From the NCBI GenBank assembly GCA_026261815.1, contig JAMPIT010000350.1, forward strand, positions 1,302,001-1,366,000: a stretch of 64,000 nucleotides of DNA. The letters are read 5' to 3'. Below the pieces are notes generated by a model that ran no database searches, was not told the DNA's origin, and saw nothing but the letters and a program-made list of their open reading frames with translations. This document shows positions 1 through 13,189 of the stretch, piece by piece; within the stretch, counting starts at the first letter, position 1; every line of letters begins with the position of its first letter. The stretch comes from Monarcha castaneiventris obscurior. Its lineage: Eukaryota; Chordata; Aves; Passeriformes; Monarchidae. The translations under genes were made by a program, and so were the position numbers.

Positions 1-804
1 TTCCTTCATGTTGTTTCCGTGCACCTTGACCTACCATTTGAAGGGCTGAACAATTCCCTTCCTTTATTTGCACAGGAACATAAAAGATATTTTTAAAATG
101 CAGCCAAAGAAATCCTTGCCTACACCAAGCAATTTTCAGTAAACTATGACAAATTGTCCCTTTTTTGTCAGAAAAATTTCTGTTCACTAGTCTTTGTAGC
201 TTCATAACCCTTCCAGGACTGTGGGGACCCAAACAAAAGCATAAAACACTGCAGGTGCAGCCCTGCTGGGACAATAAAGAGCCATATCGTCACCTCCCTG
301 CACACTTACTGGGAAAACATGTTTCTTCAAGGTACTCTCTCTCTCTCCTCCTCCTCCACCCTCTCCCCAGTGTTGTAGGAGCAAAAGGCAAGTTTAGTCT
401 CCCAGATCAAGCTTTCAGTCCACTTTTTGAAGGACAGCAATTTATTACCTTGTTAAAAGCATTCCTACATCTCACCTTGCAGCACACACCCTGTAAGTCT
501 GAAACACAGAGGTGTGGAACTTCCCTTCCTGGCTCCTGATCTGGGCTCTTCTGCTCTGTCCCAGCTGCTCTGCGAGCAAATGAAGCTTCTCTCTGTACAC
601 TCCCTGGAGCTCTCCTTCCAAGCACTCTTCCCCCTTTCCTCAACAGCTCCACCATCTCCACTCCTGCCTTCCTCCTCCCGCCTACACAGCTTTCCTGGTA
701 GCTGCTCCAGATCTTCCAACTGCCAATATTCCTCCTGAGCATCCAACCTGAGCTGCCTTTTGCCGGCTGCCAAGGGCACAAGAAGCAATGGAGGCACCAG
801 CATT

Positions 805-1018
805 TCATAGAATGGTTTGGGTTGAAAAGGACCTTTAAATCTCATTTAGTCCCTTGCAATGAGCCTTACAATGAGCATCTCCAGCTACATCAGGTGGCTC
901 AGAGCCCTGCCCAACCTGACTTTGAATGTTTTTACCAATGGGGCATCCACAGCATCTCTTGGCAACCTGCTCCTGTGCCTCACCACCCCCACCATGAAAG
1001 AATTTTTCTCCTAGTCTG
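805..1018 (-). mobile_element. CR1 LINE fragment, 3' end
   Basis: Non-LTR retrotransposon relic. The plus strand begins CATAGAATGGTTTGGGTTG, the reverse complement of the CR1 3' terminus. It continues with the typical CR1 3' region (GGTGGCTCAGAGCCCTGCCC, then a GGGGCATCCACAGC motif, then CTCACCACCCCCACCATG). So the element is on the minus strand with its 3' end at about 805 and is 5'-truncated at about 1018, as most bird CR1 copies are. It is diverged and has no coding capacity. Confidence 0.9.
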
Positions 1019-3839
1019 AGAAGAGGAATGAGGCAGGTGCATGGACATGGGAGATCAGTGGGGCAGGGATGCCAGCAGTCAGATGCAGCACAGCTCTCTA
1101 TTGCAGAATAGCCCAAGACAACCAGGGCAGCTGAGGCAAGGGTGTCCCATGTTCCTGCTTGGTCTATTCTTGAGTTAGCACAGAATTTCCTCAGAGGACA
1201 GCCTGAAGTGGGAATGACAGGCACCCCGTGGTGTGGGGACACATCACAGCCTGCCACATGGGTGCCAGCTGTTAATATTACCAAGGGCAGCATGACAATG
1301 GGGACAGCCCACAAAAGCATGAAGGTTGTGGGACTGATCAGAAAGACCTCCCTCCCTCCATGGCATGGCCCTGAGGAACACAGCTAAGACACATTTGCTA
1401 ATATTCTTGCCAGACATGGTGGCAAGAGCTGTTGGGCACTTGGGAAGGAAAAGGTCTTCATGTGGGTCCTATCTGTAGTTTGTATTTTTTCCTCCTTTCC
1501 AGCGACAAGCACAGTAGCTGCTGTGAAACATGATGAGTCATAGCTGCAGGCTGCCAGGGAAAGGCAAGGTAAAGGGAAAGTGGGGACAGATGAGACAGGA
1601 GGGAAAGCTGCTGGCACTAACCAGGCTCCAAGTCATTGTTAGGTGGCTAACTGCACTGGTTTCTCAGCAGTACCATGTGTGTGTATTTTCAGCTTTCCCT
1701 AGCTAAATCCATGGCATGAGGAGGAATTTGAGAACAGACACATTATGCTACACATCTGCCTGAAAGCAGCATGAGAGTCACTGTGCTCTTCTGACCAAAA
1801 AATGCAGTAGGAACTGCCCCCTGTAACGGTGGGAAGTTGGGAAGAGTTTGTCAGGCAGCTAATCTATGAGGAAAGCAGAACTTTGAGAAGGGTAAGAGGA
1901 ACATGTCTGGATCAAGAGATGCTGAAACTGCCTTTACTGTCATCTTTCATGAAAACTGGCAGCGATCACCCATCCTGGCTGCTCTGCTTTGCCATATGTC
2001 CCAACTCCAGTGCCACCACAAATATGCTGGGAAAAATCTTCCTGTGTCAAATGTTTCAAACATAAATATAGAAGTCTTTTAGGTCACTGATTTGATTCAC
2101 GCCTAATGTATTTCTCATGCAGTAATTTGAATATAGATATGATAGTGTCAGACACAGGGCATCTATTCCAATAGTGTCAAGTACTGAATGCCTCACAAGC
2201 TGTGAATCTAAGCACCTACTTAGAGCTGCAATGCTGATGTAGAGCAAGACCAAGTATTTCTTAGGCTGCTATTCCGTTGTGTGTGGGAAACGGTTTTCTC
2301 ACCTCAGGAAACAGAGCTACAGTGTCAATAGGGTACCTGCTCCATGACAAAGCTGATGCTATTCACAGCCCTTAGGGAAGACACCAAGACAGAGGGATAC
2401 ACCTCTAGCACAGCAGCACAAGGACAACTCACTGGTGCTACAGAACAGTTCAGCTAAAGAGATTGCTCTGCTTGATGCAGGTGAAAAACTGATTTTATTT
2501 TTTCAGAGTCTACCACATATCAGTCTCAAAACTAATCTGACTTAAACTGATCTTCTACTTTGCCAGGGAGATAATTCTGTGCTGGATTGTGCCTTGCTTC
2601 TGGTTCAAGATGCAACATTTATTCCCATCAGAGAACTCCATTTTCAATTAATTGCATTTTTTGACCAAAACCAAAAGCAAAACACTGTCACTTAAAAATG
2701 TGCAGCCAATTCTATACAGAAATCTGCTCCAAGGCCTGCTTATCTCAGTGTTTCTAAGAGAGCTGACAGTTGCTGAAATATAGGCACTAGGATTGCTAGT
2801 GTTGACAAGGCTTTAAAGCATCATCACACTGAGTAGCCATTAGAGGTTATATTTCATTGGAAGTAATGTAACTCAATTACCATCACTCTTTAGTATGTCC
2901 CATCTCTGGAGGCTGACAATGAACTGTATCATCCATCAGATTTTAACCTGAACTTTGCATTCTAGCCTCATAGATTGCCAGTTCTCCATTATGAATGGCT
3001 TTATATTTTTAGTGTCATTTCTGAGGAAAAAGTGGTTATCTAATTATACTGTACATCCATTTGCCTGCCTGTCTCTCCTTCCTTAGCTTGTCAACCAGTT
3101 TCAATCAGGAGGCAAAGGTCTTCAAGAAAATTAAGTTCCTATCAGTTTTTCAACTAATCAGAGTCATGGTAAAGAAGAGAAGTCATTTGCACGTCCCAGT
3201 TGGGAGTGGTGAGCTGTGTAATCCCTGCAAGCTGACAGCCTGGTGAGCACAGACAGCTAATACTGTCTCTTTCTCCATACAAGAAACACAAAAGGCCGAG
3301 GAATTTGTGCTACTGCAGGGACAGAAGTTTAGAGAGTCCCACGTCTTGTACTGCGAGACACAAACCCTTAGGAAAGCAGGCTCCTTTAGAACTGCTGTTC
3401 ATGGAACAACTATTTTATAAATGCAGTGAGCTTAGTAATTTACAAAGAATTTCTTGTGCACATTTCTTCAGGAAAGAATGTCTCAAGTAATTCACTCTGA
3501 CAGTCAAACATATTGCAAATACAAAGAATAAATTGCACGGAAAAGTGATGTAACATTTGCTTTCCCAAGTCTATGCATTTAAGCTTTATCAATAAACTCA
3601 TTTCCTTTCTCAGAATTATGCACAGCAACTGATTCACTATGTTTATATGTTTTAATGACTACTCTTACTGATGGTTATCAACATTACTGATTCATGTTAC
3701 TGTTGTTGTTCTGCCTTTTTGCTGCCTAACTGAACCTGATGTACTCATGTACTCTGCTAGTTCTTTATCACATTCATCAGCTGCACAAGGATTGTGACTT
3801 ATGACAACTTACTCCTCACAGGCAACTTGTTTACATCTG

Positions 3840-5060
3840 TCATTGCATCCATTCCTTTTCTCACTCCCTCTCCATCCTCCCAGACTTTACCTCGTCCATA
3901 TTAACACTTATGCTAAATCCCTTTTCTTTGTCCTTTCCCACTCACTGGGTCTCACCATCTCTGCATCTCCCCTTCTCCTGTGTCCACACATCCTCCATCT
4001 CAGCCTTGCCCCTCATTCTACCTGCCTCCCACATACACTGTACTTATCTGTATCTTCTGGCTTCCTCACCCAGCCTGCTCTTTGCTCAGAAGATAATCCC
4101 CTTCCTCTCTCACACACAATATTTTACCAGAAAGAGATCGGTGAACCTAGACACCCTTATAGAAACACTTCTGCTGGACTTTCCTGGTTTCACTTGCTCA
4201 CACTCCTACATGGATCATATACATGGAAGATGAACTTCCCTCTCACTCCTTCTGTTTTCACCTGCTCACTCACCATCACCATCTCATGTTTTCTCCTACT
4301 CTCACTGCCATCTCCGCCCTTTTCCCTGGTACTGCTAGTCCCCTGTGACACAGGTATCTTCAACTGCATTCAAAGCCCTTCTCTATCACTTTAACTTCTT
4401 TTTGAGTGTTTCTCTGCAATATTTACACTATCAATTGACTGCTGTCACCTTCTCCTCTGCTTCTAATGAACTCCAGTGAATGCCCAGCTTCACTTCAGAC
4501 ATTGGCTTACTCTTCAAACCTGCCACCCTCTTCCTCAAATAAAACTGCTTCTCTATTCCTTGCAAACTTTGGGGGTTGATATTTTACTGCTAGAAGAGGT
4601 TGCCTTCTACCATCTGGGGAGTTAACCTGCCAAATTTCAGATGCACCTGCCCATGATCTACCCAGGGTATGAACCCCATTGCACATCAGATGCCTCAAAT
4701 ATTCCCAGGTAAGAGCCACGTCATACAGACACATGCGTGCACACACACAGACGCTCCCTCTCTCTGTCTCTCTCTCTCTGTTCTGCTGGAAGACAGCCCA
4801 TGTTGCCAAGAACAGTCACCCATCAGCTGCAGGTAGGCTGGCAAACTCCCACATCTGAAATTCCAAGTTTTACTCCTCCCTCACACCCGTTACTCACTCC
4901 TGCTGCCATCCCTCAGGGAGCACCTGGGAAACTTTCAGGACAAGACCACCAAGCCTCTTGCCTTCATTCCTATACTTTTTATAACTTTTGTCACACTCTT
5001 GTTTCTCATTTTCTCATCCACATATGCCACTCTTTCCCTCCCCCTCTACCTTATTTTGTC
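3840..5060. other. pyrimidine-rich segment of FGF9 intron 2
   Basis: About 1.2 kb in which the plus strand is dominated by C and T (many CTC, TCC and CTTCC runs), so the FGF9 transcript strand is purine-rich. The bias makes stop-poor frames on the plus strand (for example 3801-4394) that look like low-complexity Leu/Ser/Pro protein and are not credible genes. I do not recognise a mobile element family in it. Confidence 0.5.
4740..4780. repeat. CA then CT microsatellite
   Basis: A short (CA)n run at 4741-4748 is followed by a (CT)n-rich run with G interruptions up to about 4780. It lies inside the pyrimidine-rich part of FGF9 intron 2. Confidence 0.8.
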
Positions 5061-5427
5061 AATTCCTAGAAAGCTCTCTGCCTACACACAAAAGGAATAC
5101 ACTTGTCTCAATTCAGGTTTCTACAGGAGACATTTACAAATCTTACAGTAAATCCTTCAGTCTTTAGTGACCAGCTCTGGCCATCAGTCTCTATTGCTTG
5201 TATCTAAATTGTCATTCATCTGCATTATTACTCATTCCTGATTTTGTCACCTTTTCCCTCTCCCACATTCATTATGTCACCCGCAGGGTCTTGTTTTGAA
5301 TTAGATTGTGAGATATCTAGAGCAGAAAGAGTGCTCATACAGCACACACACATAGTGCAGTGGGAGACTGTAAGAGCTAGCAAGTGTTTCCCCCACAGAA
5401 TGTAAGGATCACAACTGCCCAAGGCTA

Positions 5428-5754
<327 letters not shown>

Positions 5755-8349
5755 TCATGCATCAAATTAAAAGATTGCTCTCAGTCTTTCTCATCATTCC
5801 CAAACACATACAGTAATCTCAGTTACACTGATTTTCACAACAGATAACACATTCAGAGAAAAAAAAAATCTTTTTAGACTCTCAAAATTAGCAGAAGTGA
5901 GGAACCCATGAAACTTATCTTGCAAAATAAATTCTGAAAAAATACATTTTCATCAGAATTGTGAAATAATGTTACACATGGAACCAAAAGATCTACTTTC
6001 AGACATCAATGAATCAGGAATACAGGGAAAGGTTTACTCACAGTATGATCTTCCAGAGGCTTGAGATATGAAAATCCTTAGTATAGTCCAGTGTCATGCA
6101 TTTCTGTTTAGATAGTAACCATTCTCTCTGATGTGTTATTATCTACTCATCTAAAATTCAGACATTAAAACATCCTACACCTAAGTGCAATAGTGTGTAC
6201 ATGATTAAGTTTACCCACACACATAACAGCAAGCTTACACAGACATTTGTGCACTTAGGAATACTTTGCAGAGAAGCACTGCTTCTGCAAATCTCCAAGG
6301 TTCAGCATCCATGTGCACAGTACAGCAAATGTCTGTATCGAGAATTGGCTCATCTGGTTCTGAGGGTTTGGGGATTTTCTGGCAGCCTTCCCTGCAAATT
6401 GCTTACCTCTTCAGTGAGGATGCTACTGGCCAAACCTGGCATAAACCTAGGAACCTTGTGTAAAAACATGGAAACTTCTTCCTCTTTGGGAGTGCTCATC
6501 TAAGACCGTAATGATCTCACAGGAAGTGATCCAGCAACATTCAGAAGCATGCTGCTGTGTTATGCTACTTTCTGAGTCACAAAATAAAGTGTCCTGCACA
6601 GAGTAGCATTTTCAATATAGTATGTGAATTTTCATGTCTAAGCACACTGTGTAACTACTTTTTAAAGCTTATTGGAAACTATACGTACATGAAATACTGA
6701 AATAACAGTATAGTGTGTGTTGAGCCTCACATGGCCAATAAAAAAGCACTTTCGTGGCTTTTTTTAACAATTAATTTGGCATCTCCCACAAAATAGTTGT
6801 GCATTAATCAATAGCAGGCATGAATCACATAGATCTAACATAGCACAATTTGAAGGCAATTGGGAAAATTTATAGCCAAGGTAATGTAAAGATGAAAAGT
6901 ATTCCCTGTAAGGGACTATTGATCATTACCTTATATATTATTCAGCACTACAAACACCACAGTATTATTGTTTTGATAACCCTTTTTTAAGGCTTGGGCA
7001 TTTAAAATTATTCTCTACATATGTACAAATAAAATAGACTGGAAGAAAATATTTATTAATTATGGATTCTTTAAGTAATATTAAGTGGCAGCACACCGTT
7101 TATCTGGTATATATAGTATCTCAGATACAATTGATCCATTGAAACAATTTTAAAATTCCCGTTATATCAGGAAATGCAATACTTTCAGATTTCTTACTAA
7201 GGTTTTTTCTCTAAAGCTTTTACCAAAATATCATATTACTTGATACATGTTACCAAGCAATTTTAACTGAGGTTATATCTTACGTTAAGTGTGTGAGTCT
7301 GGCATCTTTCATATCAGTCCAAATGTAGTCCTTAATTGCTGTCATCATTTCAAATATTTGGATGCATGCTGCTTAGTGCATCAAAAGAACAAAAAAAGCA
7401 CTGTCACATCTATTTTAAGTGCAGAAAATTAATTTAAGGTACTTGGCAAAGAGCATCCATGTATTTGAGATCAGAATAGAGACTTCTTCATTTGAAGTAC
7501 TCAAAAGCCTACTCACAGCAAGTTTTATGTGCCATATTAAGTCCTTCAAGAGATTGTCTGGGGCCAAGCATACAGTCTTACAGAAGTCTTGTCAGTTTAA
7601 GGATTGCACTTGTCCCACAGTTCTGTGAGTATTTTCACTGTATAGTTTCTATAATATACAGATACTACTTAGGACCTGAACTAGATATTAAAATAGATAA
7701 TCCTCTTCAAAATGAGGCTGTATCAAATGAAAATCAGGACAACACCAAACTTTGAAAGCTAGGGCCCTATTTATAGCTAAAAATCTGGAAGGGAAGACAA
7801 GTAGAAAGGAAATAACTGTTTCAGTACATGGGGTGCTGAATTTCTTCTCACTGAGCATTTTCTTTAATGAAACCACTTCAATGCAAAGATCCATTCCTTC
7901 ACAAGGATAGGAAGAAAGTTTCAGGGAAGCTATTCATTCCTTACATGTCCACATCAGCTCTTCACACACCTTCTTCTACGCGATCCAACTCAGACCATGC
8001 TGAATGGTGCAGGACACCAGCCTGACATAAATGCTGGTCCTGCTCTCCTGACAGGGTCATAGATGAGAGGAGGTGTGCTGTTCAAAAAAGTGAAATTTTG
8101 ATTTTCATCCGTCTTAGCTCTGGTAAAGAGCAGGTCTACAGAAGCGTTTTCCTTGGCTTTTAGGCAATGAACACCTCTGCAGCTGCACGGTTTCATGTTG
8201 TTGCTGGTTTGCCCTTTGCTCATTTTTGTCTCCAGCTACACGTTGGCTTTCTTTGTACCAATGGATTGGAGCAGTTTAGCTTTTCCTGAGCACCCTAACA
8301 CACCATCTATGACAACGAAGACGGTGAACAAGTATCTCTGCCAGCCACT

Positions 8350-9140
8350 TCTTTGTAGGGCTTCCAGGGGAAGGGGGGCGCCGGGGGAGCGGTGGGGACC
8401 CGCCGGGCTGTCCTGTCCCCGGGCGGCCGCGGACAGCAGCGGGCCGAGGGAAGCCGAGCCCCTCGTGGCTAAGAAGCCGCCGGGAGGTCAGCCCAGTGAT
8501 GGGGCGAGGGAAGGAGCTTCTCCGGCGGCCCCCGTTGCCTCCCTGTCGGCCTCCCGGCCGCCGGCCGAGGCTGCGGTGCGGGGCTGCGCGGAGAGACGCG
8601 GGGCTGAGCGCTCCGCCGGGATGCGTCCCGCCTGTCGCAGCTGTCACCACCCCGCCCGCTCCCCCACATGATGCCAATTAAAAGACGGGAGCGCAGACAG
8701 ACACAGCACCCCCAGGCAGCAGGGCCCTGCTTCAGTTTCAGGCTCTTACAGCGTCCTTGCCGCCCCCCCTCATCCCCTCCCCTCTGCAGCGCTCAATAGC
8801 GGGGGAGACTGTCGGGCCTGCTCGGCGCCTTTCCCTCCCCCTAAAACCTGGCCCACGATTCCCAGTCCCGGGGGCCAGAGCCTTCCCCGCATGCATCACC
8901 TTCCCCCCCGCCCCGCCCGGGTCTGCCGGCTCTCCCCAGAGACAGCACGGGGCGGGGGGCAGGCCCGCCCACCCGCATCCAGCAGCAGAGGGGCGGGCAG
9001 CCGCAGGGACCCCCGTCCGGAGCCGCCCCCGCGCCGCCAGCCCAGCGCCGGAGCGGGCAGGGCGGGCCGGGCAGGCGGGAGGGCGGGCGGCTGCGCGGCT
9101 CCCGCAGATGATGAACGCAGCGGTTCCTTGTAGCAGCAGG
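8350..9140. promoter_or_regulatory. CpG island in FGF9 intron 1 (distal block)
   Basis: Dense CpG and GC content with interruptions around 8670-8740. Long open frames occur on both strands here, the usual artefact of high GC. It lies inside intron 1, about 3 kb downstream of the FGF9 start codon. It could be an intragenic CpG island under Polycomb control, an alternative promoter or an enhancer; sequence alone cannot separate these. Boundaries are estimated by eye. Confidence 0.6.
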
Positions 9141-10199
9141 TCCCGGGGAGCGGAGGTCACCTGCTGACAAGCTTTTTTTTTTTTCCTTTTCCTGCATGCT
9201 CCTATTTTTTTAATGCTGTGCATGCAGTACTTGTGCTGACGCACAGAGGCACGCCTCTCCGCTGTTACAGAGTTCCTGAATTTACAATGACTCTACTGTC
9301 TAGCCAATGCCCTACACTAAAGGAGACTGCATCAAAAAAATTTCTTTTGTGACCCAGGAGAGATAAGGCTTTGATCACCTGAGATCACATTACGGGGGGG
9401 ACCGAGCCGGGTTCTCCCGGGGAGCTTTTCTTTTAGAGATGGACATCTTGCTGCAGGAATTGCGAAATGCCAGGGCTCCCAGAACCGGGCGAGTATAGAC
9501 ACACAATATGGCTCGGTTTATCGTACGCAATAGGCACACATCCAACATAGCATCACAAAAGAATTACTCTTATCTGATGTCTCTCCAAAGGTGTGTGCGG
9601 GGAGGGGGATTCCCACAGGGCAGAGCCCAGAGAGGAGTTTACGCGCAGCCCCCGGGGTTTTTTCTTTGTCCTCCTTATTCCTGGAGAAAAACTTCCTTCT
9701 GACTCGTACCCCCCCATCCACACGCGCGCGCAGGTTTCCCGCACACGCTCGCAGGAGACCATGTGAGCCCGCTGTCCCCAGGGCAGCTGCCGAGTCGGGA
9801 TGCGGACCTCCCCAGGACCATCAGAAGACTTTGCAATCACCAAAACTCAGATAGCATCTGCTATTCTGTGACCTTCCGGCAAGCACAACAACAATGTCAC
9901 GGCACCGATACAAAAGTACCGAGATCCCCTTCCCGCCCCCAAAAGAAGCCGGGAGCCCCAAGGCATCCCATGGGTTTGCCGCGCCCGATCTTCCCAACCC
10001 CGGAGCGAGCAGGGGCATCACCGACGCGCCGCATGGGGAGAAGAGTTATCACCGAGGCGCGTCCTGGTGGGGGGAAGAGGGAGATCAAACCGACAAGGAC
10101 AAAAAAAAAAAAAAAATCAATCTATTTAAAGCCAAGGCGCTGCAAGGGATGGAAGAACTGCCCCTCGGAATTGTCAGCTTCCTACAACTGCGGCTGGAA

Positions 10200-10720
10200 A
10201 GCCATTTTAAAAATAGACGCCACGAATAATGTGGTCACCGCCGCCTCGCTCAGGGAACAGCTGGCGGCCCTCCTCCGGGGGCGGCGGGGCCCCGCGGGTC
10301 TCCAGCCCCCCGCCGCCGCGGCTGCCGGTGCGCGCAGCGCCCTACACCTGCTGCGGCCCGCACCGCGCCCTCACCCGCACCGGCCCCGCACCGCACCCGC
10401 ACCGCGCCCGCACCGCACCGCAGCGGGCAAGGGCAACCTGCGGCGGCGGCTCAGCAGCCACGCGCGGCGCCTGCCCGTGCCAAGGAAAACGCCTAGCTGC
10501 AACACACACACACACCCTCCCCCGCCCCGTTCCCCTCACTACGCGGCTGCCTTAAACACTTTCCGCACTTTTCTCTCGCCAGCAAGCGTGGATGTTGCGC
10601 CCCCGGGAGAGCCGCGACGCTGCCCCCACCCCGCACCCACCCTCGGAGACCCCGGGCGGGCGGCGTGGGAGGGAGGAAGAGCCTGCGAGCAGCGTGAGAG
10701 TGTCAGGGAGCAGCGGATGG
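10200..10720. promoter_or_regulatory. CpG island in FGF9 intron 1 (proximal block)
   Basis: A second very GC- and CpG-rich block inside intron 1, about 1.3-2 kb downstream of exon 1. It includes a CCGCAC-type tandem repeat. Together with the 8.35-9.14 kb and 13.2-13.8 kb blocks it makes the FGF9 5' region a broad, multi-block CpG domain. The frame at 9763-10737 is a by-product of low stop frequency. Boundaries are estimated by eye. Confidence 0.6.
10350..10430. repeat. GC-rich tandem repeat, CCGCAC units
   Basis: Imperfect tandem copies of a hexamer close to CCGCAC/CCCGCA, with variants such as CCGCGCC. They lie in the proximal intragenic CpG island. Confidence 0.7.
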
Positions 10721-11162
10721 AGGGGGATGGAGGATGAACCTGCGACCATGCGAGAGCCTCAGTCCTCTCCTCCCCCGTCCCTCCCTCCCCGCTTCCCTTA
10801 TGAGCCCTTTGGAGATCATCTCCTACAACACCGGCGTTATCTAAATAGCTTCACAAAGCAATAAAATACAGCTTAGATATCGTTCAACATCTGGCATTAA
10901 AATACAAAGAGAGAAAAAAATCAACACAGGACTTTGTTTTTACGACCGAATTTAAGTGCTGTCAGGTTGGTTCACTCACAAGTTAACTCCTTCCAACAGC
11001 TGGGAGCGTGGCGAGCTAACCTGGCGTATTTTCCGCACCCCTCCTTAAAAAAACCCCAAAGAATCAGCTCAGCCAGGCTGTTTTAGTCACTTTCATACAT
11101 TCAGTCTGCCAGGCCTTTAACAGACTCCCTGGCAGCCGAGAAGCTCCAGGCTCACCGGACTG

Positions 11163-11199
11163 GCGTGTGCATGTGCATGTGTGCGTGTGTGCATGCACA
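11163..11199. repeat. GT/GC-interrupted microsatellite
   Basis: Alternating purine-pyrimidine run of GTGTGCAT-like units on the plus strand, in FGF9 intron 1 about 0.8 kb from exon 1. Alternating purine-pyrimidine tracts of this type can adopt Z-DNA. Confidence 0.75.
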
Positions 11200-11981
11200 G
11201 GCTCTCCGGAGCGGCCGGGGCCATCAGCCCTCCAGCCCTCGCTGCTGAGTCACAAAACAGTGTCCCCTGGAAAGGAAATCCAGGGAATGCTCTTTTCAAA
11301 TTCGCTGCCAGCCTGACACGCCGCACAGCTCGAGAAAGGCAGGTTTTGGCGCAGGATTCCCGGCTGGTTCCGGACCCCACCTGCGCTCCCTCTTTCCCAG
11401 GGCGCCGGCCACCGGCAGCGCCGCACGGGCGCGGGCTCGGGCGGGCGGCGAGCCCCGCTGCGGGTCGGAGTGAGCTGCCGGTAAATCCTCGCCGAGCAGC
11501 GAACCAGGCAGGGTGTGCAGCTCGGGCAGTTACTAGGGCAGGTAATCGGCAGAGAAAACGAAAGAAAAGCCCTCGTCAATTTGCGTATAGGACGAGAGCC
11601 ACTCCCTCCAGGAAACTCGGTGAATTTTAAATTGTGGTGGTTAATGATTAAAAACCCTTTAAACTCGCGAAATCAAATCATTCAGCAGAAACGTCCCGAG
11701 CAAAAATTCCACCACCGCCACCACCACCTCCCAGTACGCGTCTGCTCTTAAGCAGAACTTGGGGCTACACAAACATCGCTACCAAACACCCGGCGACTCC
11801 GGCGAGGGCTCCTGCTCCGCCGTGGTGGAGCCGCTTGTGCACATCTGCACCCCCGGACACATTCATTTTTCCCCTCGGCGGATCAACACAAACCCCCCTT
11901 CCCGCCCGCCTCGCACCCCCCCACCGTCCCCCCGCCCGCAGTTCTGCCCCATTATTTCATCACATGACCACTAAAGGGTTA

Positions 11982-12287
<306 letters not shown>

Positions 12288-12835
12288 TTAGAGAATGAGA
12301 ATAAACAATAATGATGGTGCCAAACCCAGGAGATATAAGATTAGGTATATTCCACTCCTCTCCCCTCCCTAGCGCAGTTACAGAGAAAATGTTCTTTCTT
12401 CAATCCATTAAATGCATAAATAAAAGTAATATTCTGTTTTGACTGGTACAGGTTCAAGGTCAAACCAGTTAGTCTAAGAAACCACCACTTTATACTCACA
12501 CACTGACATATTTATAAACATATAGATGTGTATATCTATATAAATGCATATATCCCCAGCTCTTAGCAAGCAATACGGTCTTCAGCCCATCCAACTGTAA
12601 TAAAGAAAAAAATCCGTAGTTTCTCCATTTGGTTTAAGATAAGAATGACCATAGCAACTTAAATACCTAGGCGTTATAGGGATTTTTTTTTAAGATGCAC
12701 AGGCTACGTCAGGATTTATGGATTCTGACTCCAGAAAGGCATGCGCTGTTTTTACTCTATAACAGACTGCATACATCAGCATGAATCCTGCAAAGGGGGA
12801 GGGGGGAAATCTCACGTTGTTGGCTGAGATAAATC

Positions 12836-12836
<1 letters not shown>

Positions 12837-12869
<33 letters not shown>

Positions 12870-12879
12870 AGAAAAAAAA
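12837..12879. repeat. A-rich tract (polypyrimidine in the FGF9 transcript)
   Basis: A run of 20 A followed by A-rich sequence with scattered G on the plus strand. On the FGF9 strand it becomes a U-rich polypyrimidine tract of just over 40 nt inside the probable 5' UTR. There is no sign of a retroposed gene or SINE body next to it. Confidence 0.75.
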
Positions 12880-12898
12880 CTTTTGACGTCCAAATCTA

Positions 12899-13090
12899 TT
12901 ATCCAGAATTCTCAGGAGGCTCAGCAGATGTCCACTGGTTTAGGATTATTGACGATCCACAAGCAAAGCAGCAACATACAAGTGCTTGTGTCTTTCTTGG
13001 CTGGCTCGAAACAGGTGTTGCTTCTGCAGGGCTCCCTGTGAAATGTTGTACTCCAGCACTGAGCTGCAGCTCTTGACTGTGGATCTCCAT
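12899..13090 (-). other. Upstream ORF in the probable FGF9 leader (63 codons)
   Basis: A true ATG at 13090 (context CTGGATGG, G at +4) opens a 63-codon frame ending at TAA (12901-12899), well before the FGF9 ATG. The peptide (starting MEIHSQELQLSAG) matches nothing I know. If the leader extends to the TATA-like box, this uORF would be on the mRNA and could dampen FGF9 translation. Upstream-ORF control of FGF9 has been discussed for mammals, but I cannot confirm that this is the same uORF. Confidence 0.35.
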
Positions 13091-13189
13091 CCAGCACGCA
13101 GAGTGGCGCAGGAAGAGGCATTGGGCTGGGTTTAAGGTAGTCCTGATTGCTGCTAGAAGGATTCTCCGAGGTCCTAGCGCTCAGCTCTA

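Noticed and set aside
9763..10737. A 324-codon open frame on the plus strand
   Set aside because: Lies in the CpG-rich part of FGF9 intron 1; composition is Pro/Arg/Ala, other frames are open too, and nothing resembles a protein. Compositional artefact.
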